Of a stretch of 64,000 nt of DNA, positions 37,006 to 46,756 are shown one piece after another. Every line of letters starts with the position of its first letter. The first letter of the stretch is position 1. Origin of the DNA: Phycisphaerales bacterium. GTDB lineage: Bacteria > Planctomycetota > Phycisphaerae > Phycisphaerales > UBA1924. Location: the NCBI GenBank assembly GCA_029260495.1, contig JAJDDD010000020.1:345317-409316 (forward strand), in the 5' to 3' direction. A program made the position numbers and the translations under genes. Below the pieces are notes generated by a model. It did not search any database. It had not been told where the DNA came from and saw nothing but the letters and a program-made list of their open reading frames with translations.

Positions 37006-37521
37006 TCACGGCTCGTCATCGTGCGCCGGAAGACCGCATTCCGGGCAGATGATAGTGGGCAAACCTGTCATATCATAGTGACAGTTCGGGCATAGATGCT
37101 CATGAGACTTGCTTGCATGCCTGGCCCAAACCAACATGAAAATAGCATAGAAGCTATGCCAAATCACTACTTGAATAAGCACCAGCCAGAACGTGTAGTC
37201 CCTGGGCGCCACCAGAAGCGATAATGCTGAGGCGACAAGACCACCGACAAGCACGCCGCGACCTGCGCGCCAACTTGAAGTGGCGCCGACGAGCGTGAAA
37301 TACACCAATATGGACATCCCTAACCAAGCTGCTGCGATATTCAGCGCCGAACTTAGGTAGAACGTGGCGATCAAGGCGCCAACGGAGGAGATCACCGCAC
37401 CAACCGCGATGCACGCCTCTCGCCAAGCATTCACGATAACGCCTCTTTCGGTCGCCCAAAGTCCGAATGTAAGGAAGAAGAGCGATGAGCCGAATAAGAT
37501 CAAAAAGAAGGCAGTGGCCAT
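37006..37521 (-). CDS. Small membrane protein with C-terminal zinc ribbon
   Basis: Four or five hydrophobic helices ('FFLILFGSSLFFLTFGLWA', 'AVGAVISSVGALIATFYLS', 'LVLIQVVIWHSFYAIFMLVW') are followed by a cytoplasmic-looking zinc ribbon 'CPNCHYDMTGLPTIICPECG' at the extreme C-terminus. Such 'CPxCxYDLxGL' ribbons on membrane proteins are frequent in planctomycetes and have no assigned role. Base composition is slightly lower in GC than the neighbours. Function unknown. Confidence 0.75.
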   Translation of the reverse strand: MATAFFLILFGSSLFFLTFGLWATERGVIVNAWREACIAVGAVISSVGALIATFYLSSALNIAAAWLGMSILVYFTLVGATSSWRAGRGVLVGGLVASALSLLVAPRDYTFWLVLIQVVIWHSFYAIFMLVWARHASKSHEHLCPNCHYDMTGLPTIICPECGLPAHDDEP

Positions 37522-37569
37522 GCCTGCGATTTTAGCTCACGCCGTTATGTGTACACCAGACAACAACTA

Positions 37570-38784
37570 TCAGTTCACCCCATGCTGCAGCGCCAACAGC
37601 GCATGCGCCGTAATCAACACCGGATTATCCTCCATCCACCGACTATTCACACTCTTGAATGACCCATCCTCATTCTGAAGCTCCGCCAGCCGATCAATCA
37701 AGTCATTCGCCCAATCGCGCGAGTCAATCGTCGCGCCATCTTCGCCGATCGCCTGAATGTGCGACAAGCCCCACGCATCCAGCGCCCGCGAAAACGTCAC
37801 CATGTAATAGTAAAACCCCTGCAGGCCGACGCCGGGATTCTCTTCCAGCGTGTAGTTCCTGCGAATCCAGTCATACGCAAGCTGCACACGCGGGTCATCG
37901 CGATCAAGATTGGCGTAAATATAGCTCTTAAACCCCGCGTAGCTCATCGACCCATACGCGCGCAGCCGGCTGATGTGCTCGCCATTGTCGAGCGTCTCTT
38001 CGATCATCCCCGCCTTGGATTCCCCCGCGCCAACCTGATCCTTCTCCGGACTCGTCGCATAAATAAACCCGCCCTGCGTCGATCCCTTCGCATACGCCAT
38101 CTCGTTCACCGCTTCGTGCATCTGCGTGCGCGCAAGAAAAACCGCCGCCCGCTGAAACGCGACATCATCACAATCAAGCCCCGAATCATGCAAGCCCTGC
38201 AACATAAAATTCAAGTTCGAGTTGTCCGGCCGCCCGTGCCTCCCATACCCAATCCCCCCAAAGAACGGATGGGTTTCATCAACCTTTTCCCCATCAGGCG
38301 AGTCCGGGCTCTCAACCGTTTGTGTCGACCACTGCACTGAGCGAAGAAAATCCTGCGCCGGTGTAATCGCCGCAGCAGCGTCAGCGGTGTTGATGCGCGT
38401 CAGCGCTGACAAACACAGCGACGTGTTGTAGCTCGGCAAAATGCGATCATAAATCCCCCCATCTTCCTGCCGGTAAGAAAGAAGAAACTCAACGCCGCGC
38501 GCAATCGCAGGATCTGCGCCATCAATGTCCGGCTCCATCAGCATCCCCGTCATCACAAGCGCTGAAATCCCCGGAAACGCTGGCCCCTGCTCCGGAACCG
38601 CCCACCCGCCGGTGCGTTCGTCCTGTTGCGTGCGCAGGTAGCCAATCGCCCGATCAATCATCTCCCGCGCGCGGACGTAATGCTCCTCATCCAAAGCCTG
38701 CGCCGGAGCAGCGCCCGTCACAAGAACCGTCAACCCGAGAACAAGAAAGATGACAAAACGCAATCGCGTAGCATTGAAATACAT
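37570..38784 (-). CDS. Secreted prenyltransferase/squalene-oxidase repeat protein
   Basis: I start at the ATG at 38784, which has GAGAGAAG upstream and opens a clear signal peptide ending 'VTGAAPAQA'. The mature part has repeats of the squalene-cyclase/prenyltransferase alpha/alpha barrel: 'AIGYLRTQQDERTGGWAV', 'GVEFLLSYRQEDGGIYD', 'RLAELQNEDGSFKS' and 'ALLALQHG'. The catalytic DxDD of cyclases is not seen, so this is probably a non-enzymatic or hydrolytic relative, in the manner of secreted planctomycete repeat proteins. It lies 76 bases after rsmE on the same strand. Confidence 0.8.
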   Translation of the reverse strand: MYFNATRLRFVIFLVLGLTVLVTGAAPAQALDEEHYVRAREMIDRAIGYLRTQQDERTGGWAVPEQGPAFPGISALVMTGMLMEPDIDGADPAIARGVEFLLSYRQEDGGIYDRILPSYNTSLCLSALTRINTADAAAAITPAQDFLRSVQWSTQTVESPDSPDGEKVDETHPFFGGIGYGRHGRPDNSNLNFMLQGLHDSGLDCDDVAFQRAAVFLARTQMHEAVNEMAYAKGSTQGGFIYATSPEKDQVGAGESKAGMIEETLDNGEHISRLRAYGSMSYAGFKSYIYANLDRDDPRVQLAYDWIRRNYTLEENPGVGLQGFYYYMVTFSRALDAWGLSHIQAIGEDGATIDSRDWANDLIDRLAELQNEDGSFKSVNSRWMEDNPVLITAHALLALQHGVN

Positions 38785-38860
38785 AGCTTCTCTCAATCCT
38801 GTCATATCTGAAACCGTCAACACAATGAGTCCACGCCCAATTCTACCGCCGGCCCGCGCT

Positions 38861-39583
38861 TCAGTCGCACGAACCCTCCCCAATCCGCGCCAGATGCATC
38901 GTGATGGCGGTCGCAGCGACAGCCGCCGCCTCAATGCGCATCGTATGCGCCCCAAACGAAGCCAGCAGAGCGCCGCCCTCCCGAGCCAGCGCAATCTCCC
39001 GATCAGTGAACCCACCCTCCGGCCCAACAAAAAGAACGATCTTCCCCGCAGGGCAGCAATCAACGACTTCCATCGCTCTTTCACCCCCATGAGCCATCAC
39101 GAACAAATCCGCTGGCTCGCGCAGCGCAGACTCGAGCGTTGTTTCCTCTGCAAACTCAAGAAGCCACGCCCGCCCGGATTGCTTGGCTGACTCAATCGCC
39201 ACCCGATGCAATCGATCGAGCTTCTTCTCACCCGCCGAAGTCACCGACCGTTCACATCGCAACGGTCGCCACACACTCGCCCCAACCTGAGAAAGCCCAT
39301 CAATCAAATCTGAAACCCGCGGCCCTTTCGGCGCCGCTGAACACACTTCAATACAAGGCGCCGCACGTGGCACGCGCTCCGAACCGGAAACGCGGATTAC
39401 CAACTCTCGCTTTGCAGCGCTGACAACGCCGAGAAGCAGCAACCCCGCGCCGTCGACAATCGTCACGCCTTCCCCTTCGCGCACTCGCTTGACGCGAACA
39501 GCATGCCTGGCCTCCTCGCCGGAGATGATAATTTCGCCAGCATGCTCGTCAGCATCCGGAATGTAGAGCGTGTGAGAGGCCAT
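38861..39583 (-). CDS. rsmE: 16S rRNA (uracil-1498-N3)-methyltransferase
   Basis: RsmE is a SPOUT-family enzyme that methylates N3 of U1498 in 16S rRNA. The SAM-binding trefoil knot shows 'KIVLFVGPEGGFTDREIALA' and 'GAHTMRIEAAAVAATAI' (normally LGxRILRTETA; here Leu-Gly is replaced by Phe-Gly-Ala-His). The N-terminal PUA-like part has 'GEEARHAVRVKRVREGE'. Length 240 is normal. It is the first gene of a minus-strand pair with the squalene-cyclase-like protein. Confidence 0.88.
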   Translation of the reverse strand: MASHTLYIPDADEHAGEIIISGEEARHAVRVKRVREGEGVTIVDGAGLLLLGVVSAAKRELVIRVSGSERVPRAAPCIEVCSAAPKGPRVSDLIDGLSQVGASVWRPLRCERSVTSAGEKKLDRLHRVAIESAKQSGRAWLLEFAEETTLESALREPADLFVMAHGGERAMEVVDCCPAGKIVLFVGPEGGFTDREIALAREGGALLASFGAHTMRIEAAAVAATAITMHLARIGEGSCD

Positions 39584-39722
39584 GCGTGTGATCCGTCCGA
39601 AAAAAAGTATGGTTGGGATGCGAATAAGAGCGTTTCCAGCGATTCGGAGCTTGAGTCGGCGACGCCGTCAGTCGATGATCTGCCAGAGGCTTCACCTCAG
39701 CTGCCCCACTCAAGAGCCCGCC

Positions 39723-40964
39723 ATGCCCGACGCCCCCCCAGACACAAACGCCGAAACCCACGCGACTGACGCGCAGGATGCTTCGGAACTCGACCTGGGT
39801 CAACAGGTGGACGAGTTTCTCGCCCAGGTGGAGCAGTCCGCCAAGAAGATCACCGAGCAGTTTGGAGACGATCAAGCCGCTTCACTCACCAGCGCCGAGA
39901 TCGACGTGGATGATGTCATTGATGACGCGGGCGCCGTCGTCAAACCTCCCGCCGTCCAGGGTGTTGAAGCCCCTGCTTCCGGAAAACCGGATCAGGATGA
40001 TCAGGATGCGATCATCGAGCTTGGCGCCGGCGCCTCTGACTCGGGTGCAGCCGCTGACATCGCAGAAGAAGAAACCCCCGCCCCCCCCGCCGATGAGCCG
40101 CCTGCAGCTCATCCTGCCGATGACGCCAACCCGCTCGCGCCGCAGGTCGAGACCGCAGAGCTTGAAACGCAGGTCGATGAACTCATCGAGCAAGCGACGG
40201 CGACTGAAACAGAACCCACTGACGAGGCGCCTCCACCATCGGGAGAAGAAGCCATCGAAGAGGCCGACGGAGTCAGCGCCGCGATCAAAACGCCGCTCGA
40301 CGAAGTGGAAGAAGAGCCTGCGGAACCTCAAAGCGAAGATGTGTCTGCTTCCGCGATCGAAGCGACCGTCGATATCGAGGAGCCGCCGGCGCCACAAGAA
40401 GCCATCGCCGATGCCGACTCCGAGAGCGAATCACAGGCGGCGTCTGCTGAAAGCGAGGCGCCCCATACAACGATTGTTGAAATCGACGAACAACTCGCCG
40501 ACGCCGCCGACGAAGCGCTCACCGACACAGACCCGATCGAAGGTCAGTTTCTTTCTCCTGAAGAGGCCATCGACGAGGCGCCCGAGAGCGACCTGCAAGA
40601 AGAAGACGTTATCGAAGTCATCAGCGCCTCATCCGCCGATGAGCCCGAAGCAATCGTTGAGATCGCATCGCCCGAGGAGCCCGCCACCGACCCGGGCGAG
40701 CTTGCACAGAGCGAAGTGGGCGCCCGCCCTGAGAAGGCCGAAAGCTCAGAAGAACCAGCCCAGGGCGATGCAACCGTCGCAACCACCTCTTCATTTCCAA
40801 AGAAGTTCGCAGCCATCGCCGAAACCGGCGCGCAAACACTCCTCATCCTCGTCAACAAGCCCTTCGCCAAGCTCAGCCCGCAACTGCGAAGCCTGATCGG
40901 TTGGATCGGCCTCGTCACAATCTTCAACGCTGTCGCGCTGTGGATCTTCCTCCTGCTGCGCTAA
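39723..40964 (+). CDS. Acidic low-complexity protein with C-terminal membrane anchor
   Basis: The 413-residue chain is dominated by Glu, Asp, Ala and Pro and has no globular domain I recognise. Near the N-terminus is a short helix 'LGQQVDEFLAQVEQSAKKIT', echoed at about 140 by 'LETQVDELIEQATATET'. Near the C-terminus a basic stretch leads into one helix, 'LIGWIGLVTIFNAVALWIFL', ending the protein. This is a tail-anchored layout with the acidic part probably in the cytoplasm. The ATG at 39723 is used; the frame is open upstream, so the start is not certain. Function unknown. Confidence 0.65.
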   Translation: MPDAPPDTNAETHATDAQDASELDLGQQVDEFLAQVEQSAKKITEQFGDDQAASLTSAEIDVDDVIDDAGAVVKPPAVQGVEAPASGKPDQDDQDAIIELGAGASDSGAAADIAEEETPAPPADEPPAAHPADDANPLAPQVETAELETQVDELIEQATATETEPTDEAPPPSGEEAIEEADGVSAAIKTPLDEVEEEPAEPQSEDVSASAIEATVDIEEPPAPQEAIADADSESESQAASAESEAPHTTIVEIDEQLADAADEALTDTDPIEGQFLSPEEAIDEAPESDLQEEDVIEVISASSADEPEAIVEIASPEEPATDPGELAQSEVGARPEKAESSEEPAQGDATVATTSSFPKKFAAIAETGAQTLLILVNKPFAKLSPQLRSLIGWIGLVTIFNAVALWIFLLLR

Positions 40965-41028
40965 TCCCAAAGCAATCCCGGCCCACCCTCGGGACACCAC
41001 CAGCCGCATCCGGGTAAACTCATGACCA

Positions 41029-42036
41029 ATGGCGGCCCGCATCTTCACCATCGCAGTCTTCAACGAAAAAAGCGGATGGAAACTCCCCGATGCGCTGATT
41101 GATCGAGTTACAGAATCCGCGCCGGACGGCGTCGTCGTTCGCCAGGCGGATTCACGCGAATCGCTGATCGAACTTCTCGCCGAAACTCACTATCTCATGG
41201 GCTTCCCGCTCGTCGCGTCGCAGTTCATCGACGCAGGCCCACTCCTTGAGTGGATTCAACTCACCAGCCCCGCCAGTGAAACACTCGCGCCGATCGAAGA
41301 AGCAATCAGCGCCGGCGTCCGTGTCACAAGCGCCGAATCCATCCGCGCCCCGCACACCGCCGAGCACGCGATCGCGCTCACCCTCGCCCTCCTGCGCCGG
41401 CTTGATCTCGCGATGCGCGCACAAATGGAGCATCGCTGGACATCTGCAAAAATCGCGCCGCTCGTGCGCGATCTTGAGGGCGCCACTGTCGGGCTTCCCG
41501 GGTATGGCGTCGTCGCAGAAGCAATCGCCCAGCGAATGAAAGGCTTCGGCTGCCAGGTGCTTTCCACCGGGCACGGCGCCGAAAACGCCCTCATCCATGT
41601 CGATCATCTCCTCGAACCCAACCGCCTGGACGAGCTCCTGGCGCGTTCGGACATCGTCATCCTCTCAGCCCCGCACGGCGCCGGCATGAAAGAACTGCGA
41701 GCTGCTGACCTTGAGCAGATGAAGCCAACCAGCCTGCTCGTCGATGTCGGTGACGGGCGCGGCGTCCGCCCCGCCGACCTCGCCAATGCGATGGGCAAAC
41801 AGTTATTGGCCGCCGCCGCATTGGATGTTTTCGAGCATGAGCCGCTCGTTGGTGATTCACCCTTGTGGACCATGGAAAATGTGATTATCACACCTCACGT
41901 TTCCAGCGCCAGCCCGCGCTACTGGAATCGCGCCGTTGACCTCACTTGCCGAAACCTCAAACGCATCGAATCCGGACGTGACTTGATCGATGAACTCTTT
42001 CCAGATGGTATGACCGCTACACTTCTGAGCCGATAG
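41029..42036 (+). CDS. D-2-hydroxyacid dehydrogenase-like protein
   Basis: The fold of NAD-dependent D-2-hydroxyacid dehydrogenases is clear: 'HTAEHAIALTLALLRRL', nucleotide loop 'VGLPGYGVVAEAIAQRM', 'LDVFEHEPLVGDSPLW' and the catalytic His in 'VIITPHVSSAS'. Two key positions differ. The last Gly of the GxGxxG is Ala, and the substrate-binding Arg (normally 'NVARG') is replaced in 'VDVGDGRG'. Activity on 2-keto acids is therefore doubtful or altered. The 335-residue length is normal. It is probably transcribed with the ankyrin gene 50 bases on. Confidence 0.8.
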   Translation: MAARIFTIAVFNEKSGWKLPDALIDRVTESAPDGVVVRQADSRESLIELLAETHYLMGFPLVASQFIDAGPLLEWIQLTSPASETLAPIEEAISAGVRVTSAESIRAPHTAEHAIALTLALLRRLDLAMRAQMEHRWTSAKIAPLVRDLEGATVGLPGYGVVAEAIAQRMKGFGCQVLSTGHGAENALIHVDHLLEPNRLDELLARSDIVILSAPHGAGMKELRAADLEQMKPTSLLVDVGDGRGVRPADLANAMGKQLLAAAALDVFEHEPLVGDSPLWTMENVIITPHVSSASPRYWNRAVDLTCRNLKRIESGRDLIDELFPDGMTATLLSR

Positions 42037-42086
42037 AGAGTGAGTGTCAGCAAGCGCCGCCGAGCGCCTGCCCCATCGCTCACCCT

Positions 42087-43055
42087 ATGGCAAACACCCC
42101 CGACCATTCTGTTCACCAGCCCGCGGGCGCAAGACGATCACCCGCCCAGCGTCTCATTGAAGCCCTCGACGCGGGAGATTCCGTCGCGCTCGACGAGTTG
42201 CTCCATGCCCATCCGAATCTCGCCGATGCGCGGTCACGAGCCGGCGCCACCGCCCTCCATCACGCCGCACGATGGGGCGACGAATCCCTCGTCGAACTTC
42301 TGCTCAAGTCCGGCGCTTCCGTATCACAGCGCAACACGGATGGACGAACCGCGCTCCACACCGCCTGCTGCTCACCCGGCGCAGGCGCCGCCCGAAGCCT
42401 GATTCGCGCCGGCGCCGACGCCAAAGCCCAGGACAGCTTCGGGCAAACGCCCCTGCACCTTGCAGCACAGTTCAGCGACGCTGAAACAATCCACGTCCTC
42501 CTCGCCGCAGGCGCCGATGTCAGCGCCCACGACTCTGCCGGCGCCGAACCGGTTCACATCGCCATCCAGACAGGACGCCAGCAAGTCGCCAACGCCCTCA
42601 TCAGCTCAGGCGCTGATGTCAACGCCGCCCTCGCCGACGGCGCCACACCACTGCACCTCGCTGCCCGTGAAGAACACGCTCGCGACGCCACCCAGCTCAT
42701 CCTCCTCGGCGCCGATGTCAACGCTCAAACAACAGACGGACGCACCCCTCTGCATGAAGCCGCCGCGCACGGCAGAATAAACACAGCCCAGCGCCTCCTC
42801 GAAACTGGCGCCGATCTCGAAGCTCAAACCAAATCAGGCTGGCGCGCCTTGCACTTCGCCGCAGAACGCAATCGCATCCAGATGATTCAGGCGCTGCTCG
42901 CGCTCGGCGCCGAACCGGCGCCCCGCACCAAACGCGGCGCCACGCCCTTCATGCGCGCAAAAATGAATGAACACACAGAAGCCGCCGCCATCCTCCAGTC
43001 CCATTCTCAAAACCTCTGGAGCCGTCTCGCTCGCGCCATTTCCGGCGCCGCCTGA
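42087..43055 (+). CDS. Ankyrin repeat protein
   Basis: After about 45 residues the chain is made of seven or eight ankyrin repeats of about 33 residues, such as 'GQTPLHLAAQFSDAETIHVL', 'GRTPLHEAAAHGRINTAQRL' and 'GATPLHLAAREE'. No signal peptide or membrane helix is seen, so it is probably cytoplasmic and binds a protein partner that cannot be named. It lies 50 bases after the dehydrogenase-like gene and converges on lysS. Confidence 0.9.
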   Translation: MANTPDHSVHQPAGARRSPAQRLIEALDAGDSVALDELLHAHPNLADARSRAGATALHHAARWGDESLVELLLKSGASVSQRNTDGRTALHTACCSPGAGAARSLIRAGADAKAQDSFGQTPLHLAAQFSDAETIHVLLAAGADVSAHDSAGAEPVHIAIQTGRQQVANALISSGADVNAALADGATPLHLAAREEHARDATQLILLGADVNAQTTDGRTPLHEAAAHGRINTAQRLLETGADLEAQTKSGWRALHFAAERNRIQMIQALLALGAEPAPRTKRGATPFMRAKMNEHTEAAAILQSHSQNLWSRLARAISGAA

Positions 43056-43079
43056 CACTTCCGTCGCGCCCCACTCCGC

Positions 43080-44696
43080 TCAGCCTTCCCCGCTCCCCGC
43101 AACCGGACGCATGAACGGAAACAAAATCACATCCCGAATCGAACGCTGATTCGTAAGCAGCATCACAATCCGATCAATCCCCAACCCCAACCCCCCCGCC
43201 GGCGGCATCCCCACCATCAGCGCTTCAATAAAGTCTTCATCCAGCGCCCGATACGCAGCCTCCTCCTCATCCATCCCCGCGAACTGCTCACGGAACTTCG
43301 CCTCCTGAATATCAGGATCATTCAGCTCCGTATACGCCGGCCCGATCTCCATCCCACCGATGAACAAATCCCACCGCTCCGCAAGCTCCGGCTGATTCAT
43401 TTTCGGGCGCGTCAAGGGCGAAAGCGCCGCCGGATAGTCCATCACAAATGTCGGCTTCGCTGCATCAATTGACTTCTCCGCAACCTCCTCAAAGAGCTCG
43501 TTGACAACAAAAATATCCTCCAGCCCCTCATGCTTAAGCCCGCGCTCCTTCGCCATACGCCGCACCTGCTCAACATCCGTCATCGCAAACCCCAGCGCCC
43601 GCTCAAACAGCTCCGCATACGTCACCCGCGCAAACGGCGAGCCATAGTCAATCTCAAGATCACCAAAGGGAAGCTTCACACTCGCTGGATCAACATCCCC
43701 CGTCTCAACATCAGCTTCCGCCGTCGTCACCGCGACATAGTGCGCAAGCTCGCGCAGCAACCTCTCCGTATGCTCAAGCATCGTTTCATAGTTGCCAAAC
43801 GCTTCATACACCTCGATCGAAGTGAACTCCGGATTGTGCTGACGATCAATCCCCTCATTGCGGAAAATACGACCAATCTCATACACGCGCGGCATCCCGC
43901 CAACCAGCAACCGCTTCAAATGAAGCTCCGTCGCAATGCGCATATACACCGTCATGTCCATCGCGTTGAGTGTGCTCGTAAACGGCCGCGCCGCAGCCCC
44001 CCCCGCTTGCGGCTGAAGCACCGGCGTCTCAACCTCAAGAAAATCCCGCTCATCAAAAAATCGCCGGATGCGCGCAATAATCCGTGAACGCAGCGCCGCC
44101 ACACGCATCGTCTCCGGCGTCGCGTACAAATCAATGTAGCGCTTCCTATAACGCATCTCCGCGTCCTGAAGCCCCGCCCACTTTTCCGGCGGCGGCGCCA
44201 GGCTCTTCGCACCAATCGCCAGCTTCGACGCCCAGATCGTGATCTCACCCGTCCGCGTCCGCATCAACGGCCCCTCAGCGATAAGAACATCCCCAAGATC
44301 GCACGCCTTCCCCAACATGAAACCAATCTCTTCGCAATCTCGCTTCGAAGCGGCAATCTGTATGTCGCCAGTGTGATCGCGCAGCTGCATCCAGATCAGC
44401 TTCCCGTTGTCGCGGTGCAACATGATCCGTCCCGCCACCACAACAACCGGCCGGCGGTCAACATGCCCCGCCTCCTTGCTGTGCTCCTGATGCTCACGGT
44501 CAGCCGCTTCGTCATACGCCCCACGGGCTCGATCAATCGGCAGAATCCCATCCCGCCGGGCGCCGTAGGGCGAAAGACCAAGCTCGGAAATCGCCGCCCG
44601 ATTCTCCCGACGCTGCTCTTCCAGCCGATGCCGCGATTCGCCAGGCTGCTCAACCTCGGTTTCCGCTGTCTTGTGTGTATTCGCTGGCTGAGTCAT
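43080..44696 (-). CDS. lysS: Lysyl-tRNA synthetase, class II
   Basis: LysS charges tRNA-Lys. The N-terminal OB fold has 'VVVAGRIMLHRDNGKLIWMQ'. The class II core shows motif 2 'RIFRNEGIDRQHNPEFTSIE' and motif 3 'GGLGLGIDRIVMLLTNQRSI', with 'LFPFMRP' at the end. The ATG at 44696 is preferred to a TTG three codons earlier. The first 40 residues are a hydrophilic extension. At 538 residues it is somewhat longer than E. coli LysS. It stands alone, divergent from the SDR gene. Confidence 0.95.
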   Translation of the reverse strand: MTQPANTHKTAETEVEQPGESRHRLEEQRRENRAAISELGLSPYGARRDGILPIDRARGAYDEAADREHQEHSKEAGHVDRRPVVVVAGRIMLHRDNGKLIWMQLRDHTGDIQIAASKRDCEEIGFMLGKACDLGDVLIAEGPLMRTRTGEITIWASKLAIGAKSLAPPPEKWAGLQDAEMRYRKRYIDLYATPETMRVAALRSRIIARIRRFFDERDFLEVETPVLQPQAGGAAARPFTSTLNAMDMTVYMRIATELHLKRLLVGGMPRVYEIGRIFRNEGIDRQHNPEFTSIEVYEAFGNYETMLEHTERLLRELAHYVAVTTAEADVETGDVDPASVKLPFGDLEIDYGSPFARVTYAELFERALGFAMTDVEQVRRMAKERGLKHEGLEDIFVVNELFEEVAEKSIDAAKPTFVMDYPAALSPLTRPKMNQPELAERWDLFIGGMEIGPAYTELNDPDIQEAKFREQFAGMDEEEAAYRALDEDFIEALMVGMPPAGGLGLGIDRIVMLLTNQRSIRDVILFPFMRPVAGSGEG

Positions 44697-44823
44697 GAGA
44701 TTCAAATAGTACCCCGCTTGACGGATGCGTTAAGATTGACTGCCTGGCGCGGGAGTCAAGAAAAGTCGTCCCCACGCTGAATTTCCTGATTTCGAGCAGC
44801 AGATTACTTCGGAGGTTCATTCC

Positions 44824-45570
44824 ATGTCCGCTCTGGCAAACAAAGTGGTGATCGTCACCGGAGCTTCCAGCGGGATCGGGTATGCCGCCGGGCTCGCCCT
44901 CGCCAAAGAGGGAGCCCGCGTCGCCTGCGCCGCCAGACGCACTGATCGGCTCGATCAACTCACTACCAAAATCAAAAAAGCCGGCGGGCACGCCATCGCC
45001 GTCGAATGTGACGTCGCCAAACGCGCCGATGTCGATCGCCTCGCCTCCGTCACCCTCGATACGTTCGGCCCCTGTGACGCCATCGTCAACAACGCCGGCG
45101 TCATGCCCCTCTCAAGCATGGCCGAATGCCGCGTTGAAGAATGGGATCAAATGATCGACGTCAACATCAAAGGCGTCCTCTACGGCGTCGCCGCCGTCCT
45201 CCCAACCATGGTCGAACGCAAAAGCGGACATATCGTCAATGTCTCTTCCGTCGCAGGACGTCGCGTCTTCCAGGCCGGCGCCGTCTACTGCGGAACAAAA
45301 CACGCCGTCCACGCCATCACCGAAGGCCTCCGCATGGAGCTCGCGCAACACAACATCCGCGTCACCTGCATCGCACCCGGCCTCGTCGAAACAGAGCTCT
45401 CCGAACACATCGCCAACCAGGATATCAAGGATCGCATCCAAAACACGTTCAGAGAAAATCACGCCCTTCAATCCGAAGACATCGCCAACGCCATCGTCTA
45501 CGCACTCAAAGTCCCGGGACACGTCGGTATCAACGAGATGGTGATCCGACCGACGTGGCAGGAGCCGTGA
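44824..45570 (+). CDS. Short-chain dehydrogenase/reductase
   Basis: A classical SDR: cofactor loop 'VTGASSGIGYAAGLALA', 'NNAGVMPLSS', the catalytic Ser in 'IVNVSSVAGRR' and Tyr-x-x-x-Lys in 'AVYCGTKHAV'. The basic 'ARRTDR' after beta2 favours NADP(H). The 248-residue length is standard. The sequence is close to the YdfG/serine dehydrogenase-like group, but the substrate is not certain. GGAGG lies 10 bases before the ATG. An LptF/G gene follows after 58 bases. Confidence 0.9.
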   Translation: MSALANKVVIVTGASSGIGYAAGLALAKEGARVACAARRTDRLDQLTTKIKKAGGHAIAVECDVAKRADVDRLASVTLDTFGPCDAIVNNAGVMPLSSMAECRVEEWDQMIDVNIKGVLYGVAAVLPTMVERKSGHIVNVSSVAGRRVFQAGAVYCGTKHAVHAITEGLRMELAQHNIRVTCIAPGLVETELSEHIANQDIKDRIQNTFRENHALQSEDIANAIVYALKVPGHVGINEMVIRPTWQEP

Positions 45571-45628
45571 TCCCACGCGCCACAAGCATCGCGAGCCAAC
45601 GCCGTGACCCAATCCCGGCGCCCTGCGC

Positions 45629-46729
45629 ATGAACCGACTTGATCGGCACATCGCGTGGCGCTATCTCCTTAACGTCGTCCTGCTCTTCGTTGTCTTCGCC
45701 TGCTTCATCGTCGCGATTGATGTCACCCTCAACCTCCAGCGCTTCGTCAACGCCGCCAACAGAACCCGCGAAATCGACTCCCGCTTCGAGCTCGTCCTCA
45801 TGACAGTCGTCGCTGTCGTCGATCTCTGGGGCCCGCGACTCCTCCAACTCTCAAACTATTTCATCGGCCTCACGCTCGTCGCCGGCATGGGCTTCACCGC
45901 CGCGAGCTTCGTCCGCCACCGCGAGTTCATCGCCATGCTCGCCTCCGGACGCAGCCTCCGAAGACTCGCCATCCCCATCTTTCTCATCGCAGCCCTCCTG
46001 ACCATCGGCGTCGCCCTCAATCAGGAGTTCATCATCCCCCGCGTCGCCCACCTTCTCCCGCGAGGCTTCCGCCAGATCGGCCAGCGCGAGTTCGACACAC
46101 TCCAATCCGTCGCTGTCCAGGACGCCGCCGGTCGTGTCTTCTATATGGCAAGCTACGACGACGCCGCCAAACAAATGACCGACGCCCACATCTATTTCCC
46201 AGCCGACACCGACCTGCGCGGCGCCCGCCTCTGGGCCACAACCGCAACCTGGGAAAACGACGGCTGGACTCTCCAAAACCCCCGCGCCACCGGCCTCCCC
46301 GCCACCGCCGTCGTGCCAACGCACATCACCACAGACCTCACCCCCCAGCGAATCCTCGAAACCCAAATCGAAGGCTACGCCCAGAGCATGAGTTGGCGCC
46401 AGATTGATTCAATCATCAGCAACCGCGCCGGTCAGCTCAATCCCTCCGTCCGCGATCGCCTCAATGCCATCCGCTATGGGCGCCTCGCGATGGCGCTCTC
46501 CAACATGCTCGCGCTCATGATCGCCCTCCCCTTCTTCCTCGTGCGCGAGCCCCGCAACATGGTCACGCAATCATTGAAATGTGCCCCGCTCGCACTCATC
46601 GCGCTCATCGGCGCCTCGCTCGGCGCCGCCGCTCCGCTCCCCGGCCTGCCCATCGCCGTCGGCGTCTTTGCCCCCGCGATCGTCATGATTCCAATCGCAC
46701 TCTGGGCCATCGCCAGCATCAAGACATAA
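45629..46729 (+). CDS. LptF/LptG family permease
   Basis: LptF and LptG form the membrane part of the LPS extraction ABC transporter. This 366-residue chain has the family pattern: an N-terminal amphipathic start 'MNRLDRHIAWRYLLNVVLLF', three helices, the coupling region 'RHREFIAMLASGRSLRRLAI', a periplasmic jellyroll domain (about 130-260) and three closing helices. Only one family member is present and no lptB is near, so the partner must lie elsewhere. It supports a diderm envelope with LPS-like lipid. Confidence 0.85.
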   Translation: MNRLDRHIAWRYLLNVVLLFVVFACFIVAIDVTLNLQRFVNAANRTREIDSRFELVLMTVVAVVDLWGPRLLQLSNYFIGLTLVAGMGFTAASFVRHREFIAMLASGRSLRRLAIPIFLIAALLTIGVALNQEFIIPRVAHLLPRGFRQIGQREFDTLQSVAVQDAAGRVFYMASYDDAAKQMTDAHIYFPADTDLRGARLWATTATWENDGWTLQNPRATGLPATAVVPTHITTDLTPQRILETQIEGYAQSMSWRQIDSIISNRAGQLNPSVRDRLNAIRYGRLAMALSNMLALMIALPFFLVREPRNMVTQSLKCAPLALIALIGASLGAAAPLPGLPIAVGVFAPAIVMIPIALWAIASIKT

Positions 46730-46756
46730 GCAGAAACGCCTCAGGCGACCGCAGAC

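Noticed and set aside
39778..40896. Plus-strand frame of 372 codons overlapping the acidic protein
   Set aside because: It is the +1 frame of a low-complexity acidic gene and reads as Pro/Ser/Lys/Arg low complexity; the acidic frame ends in a sensible membrane helix.
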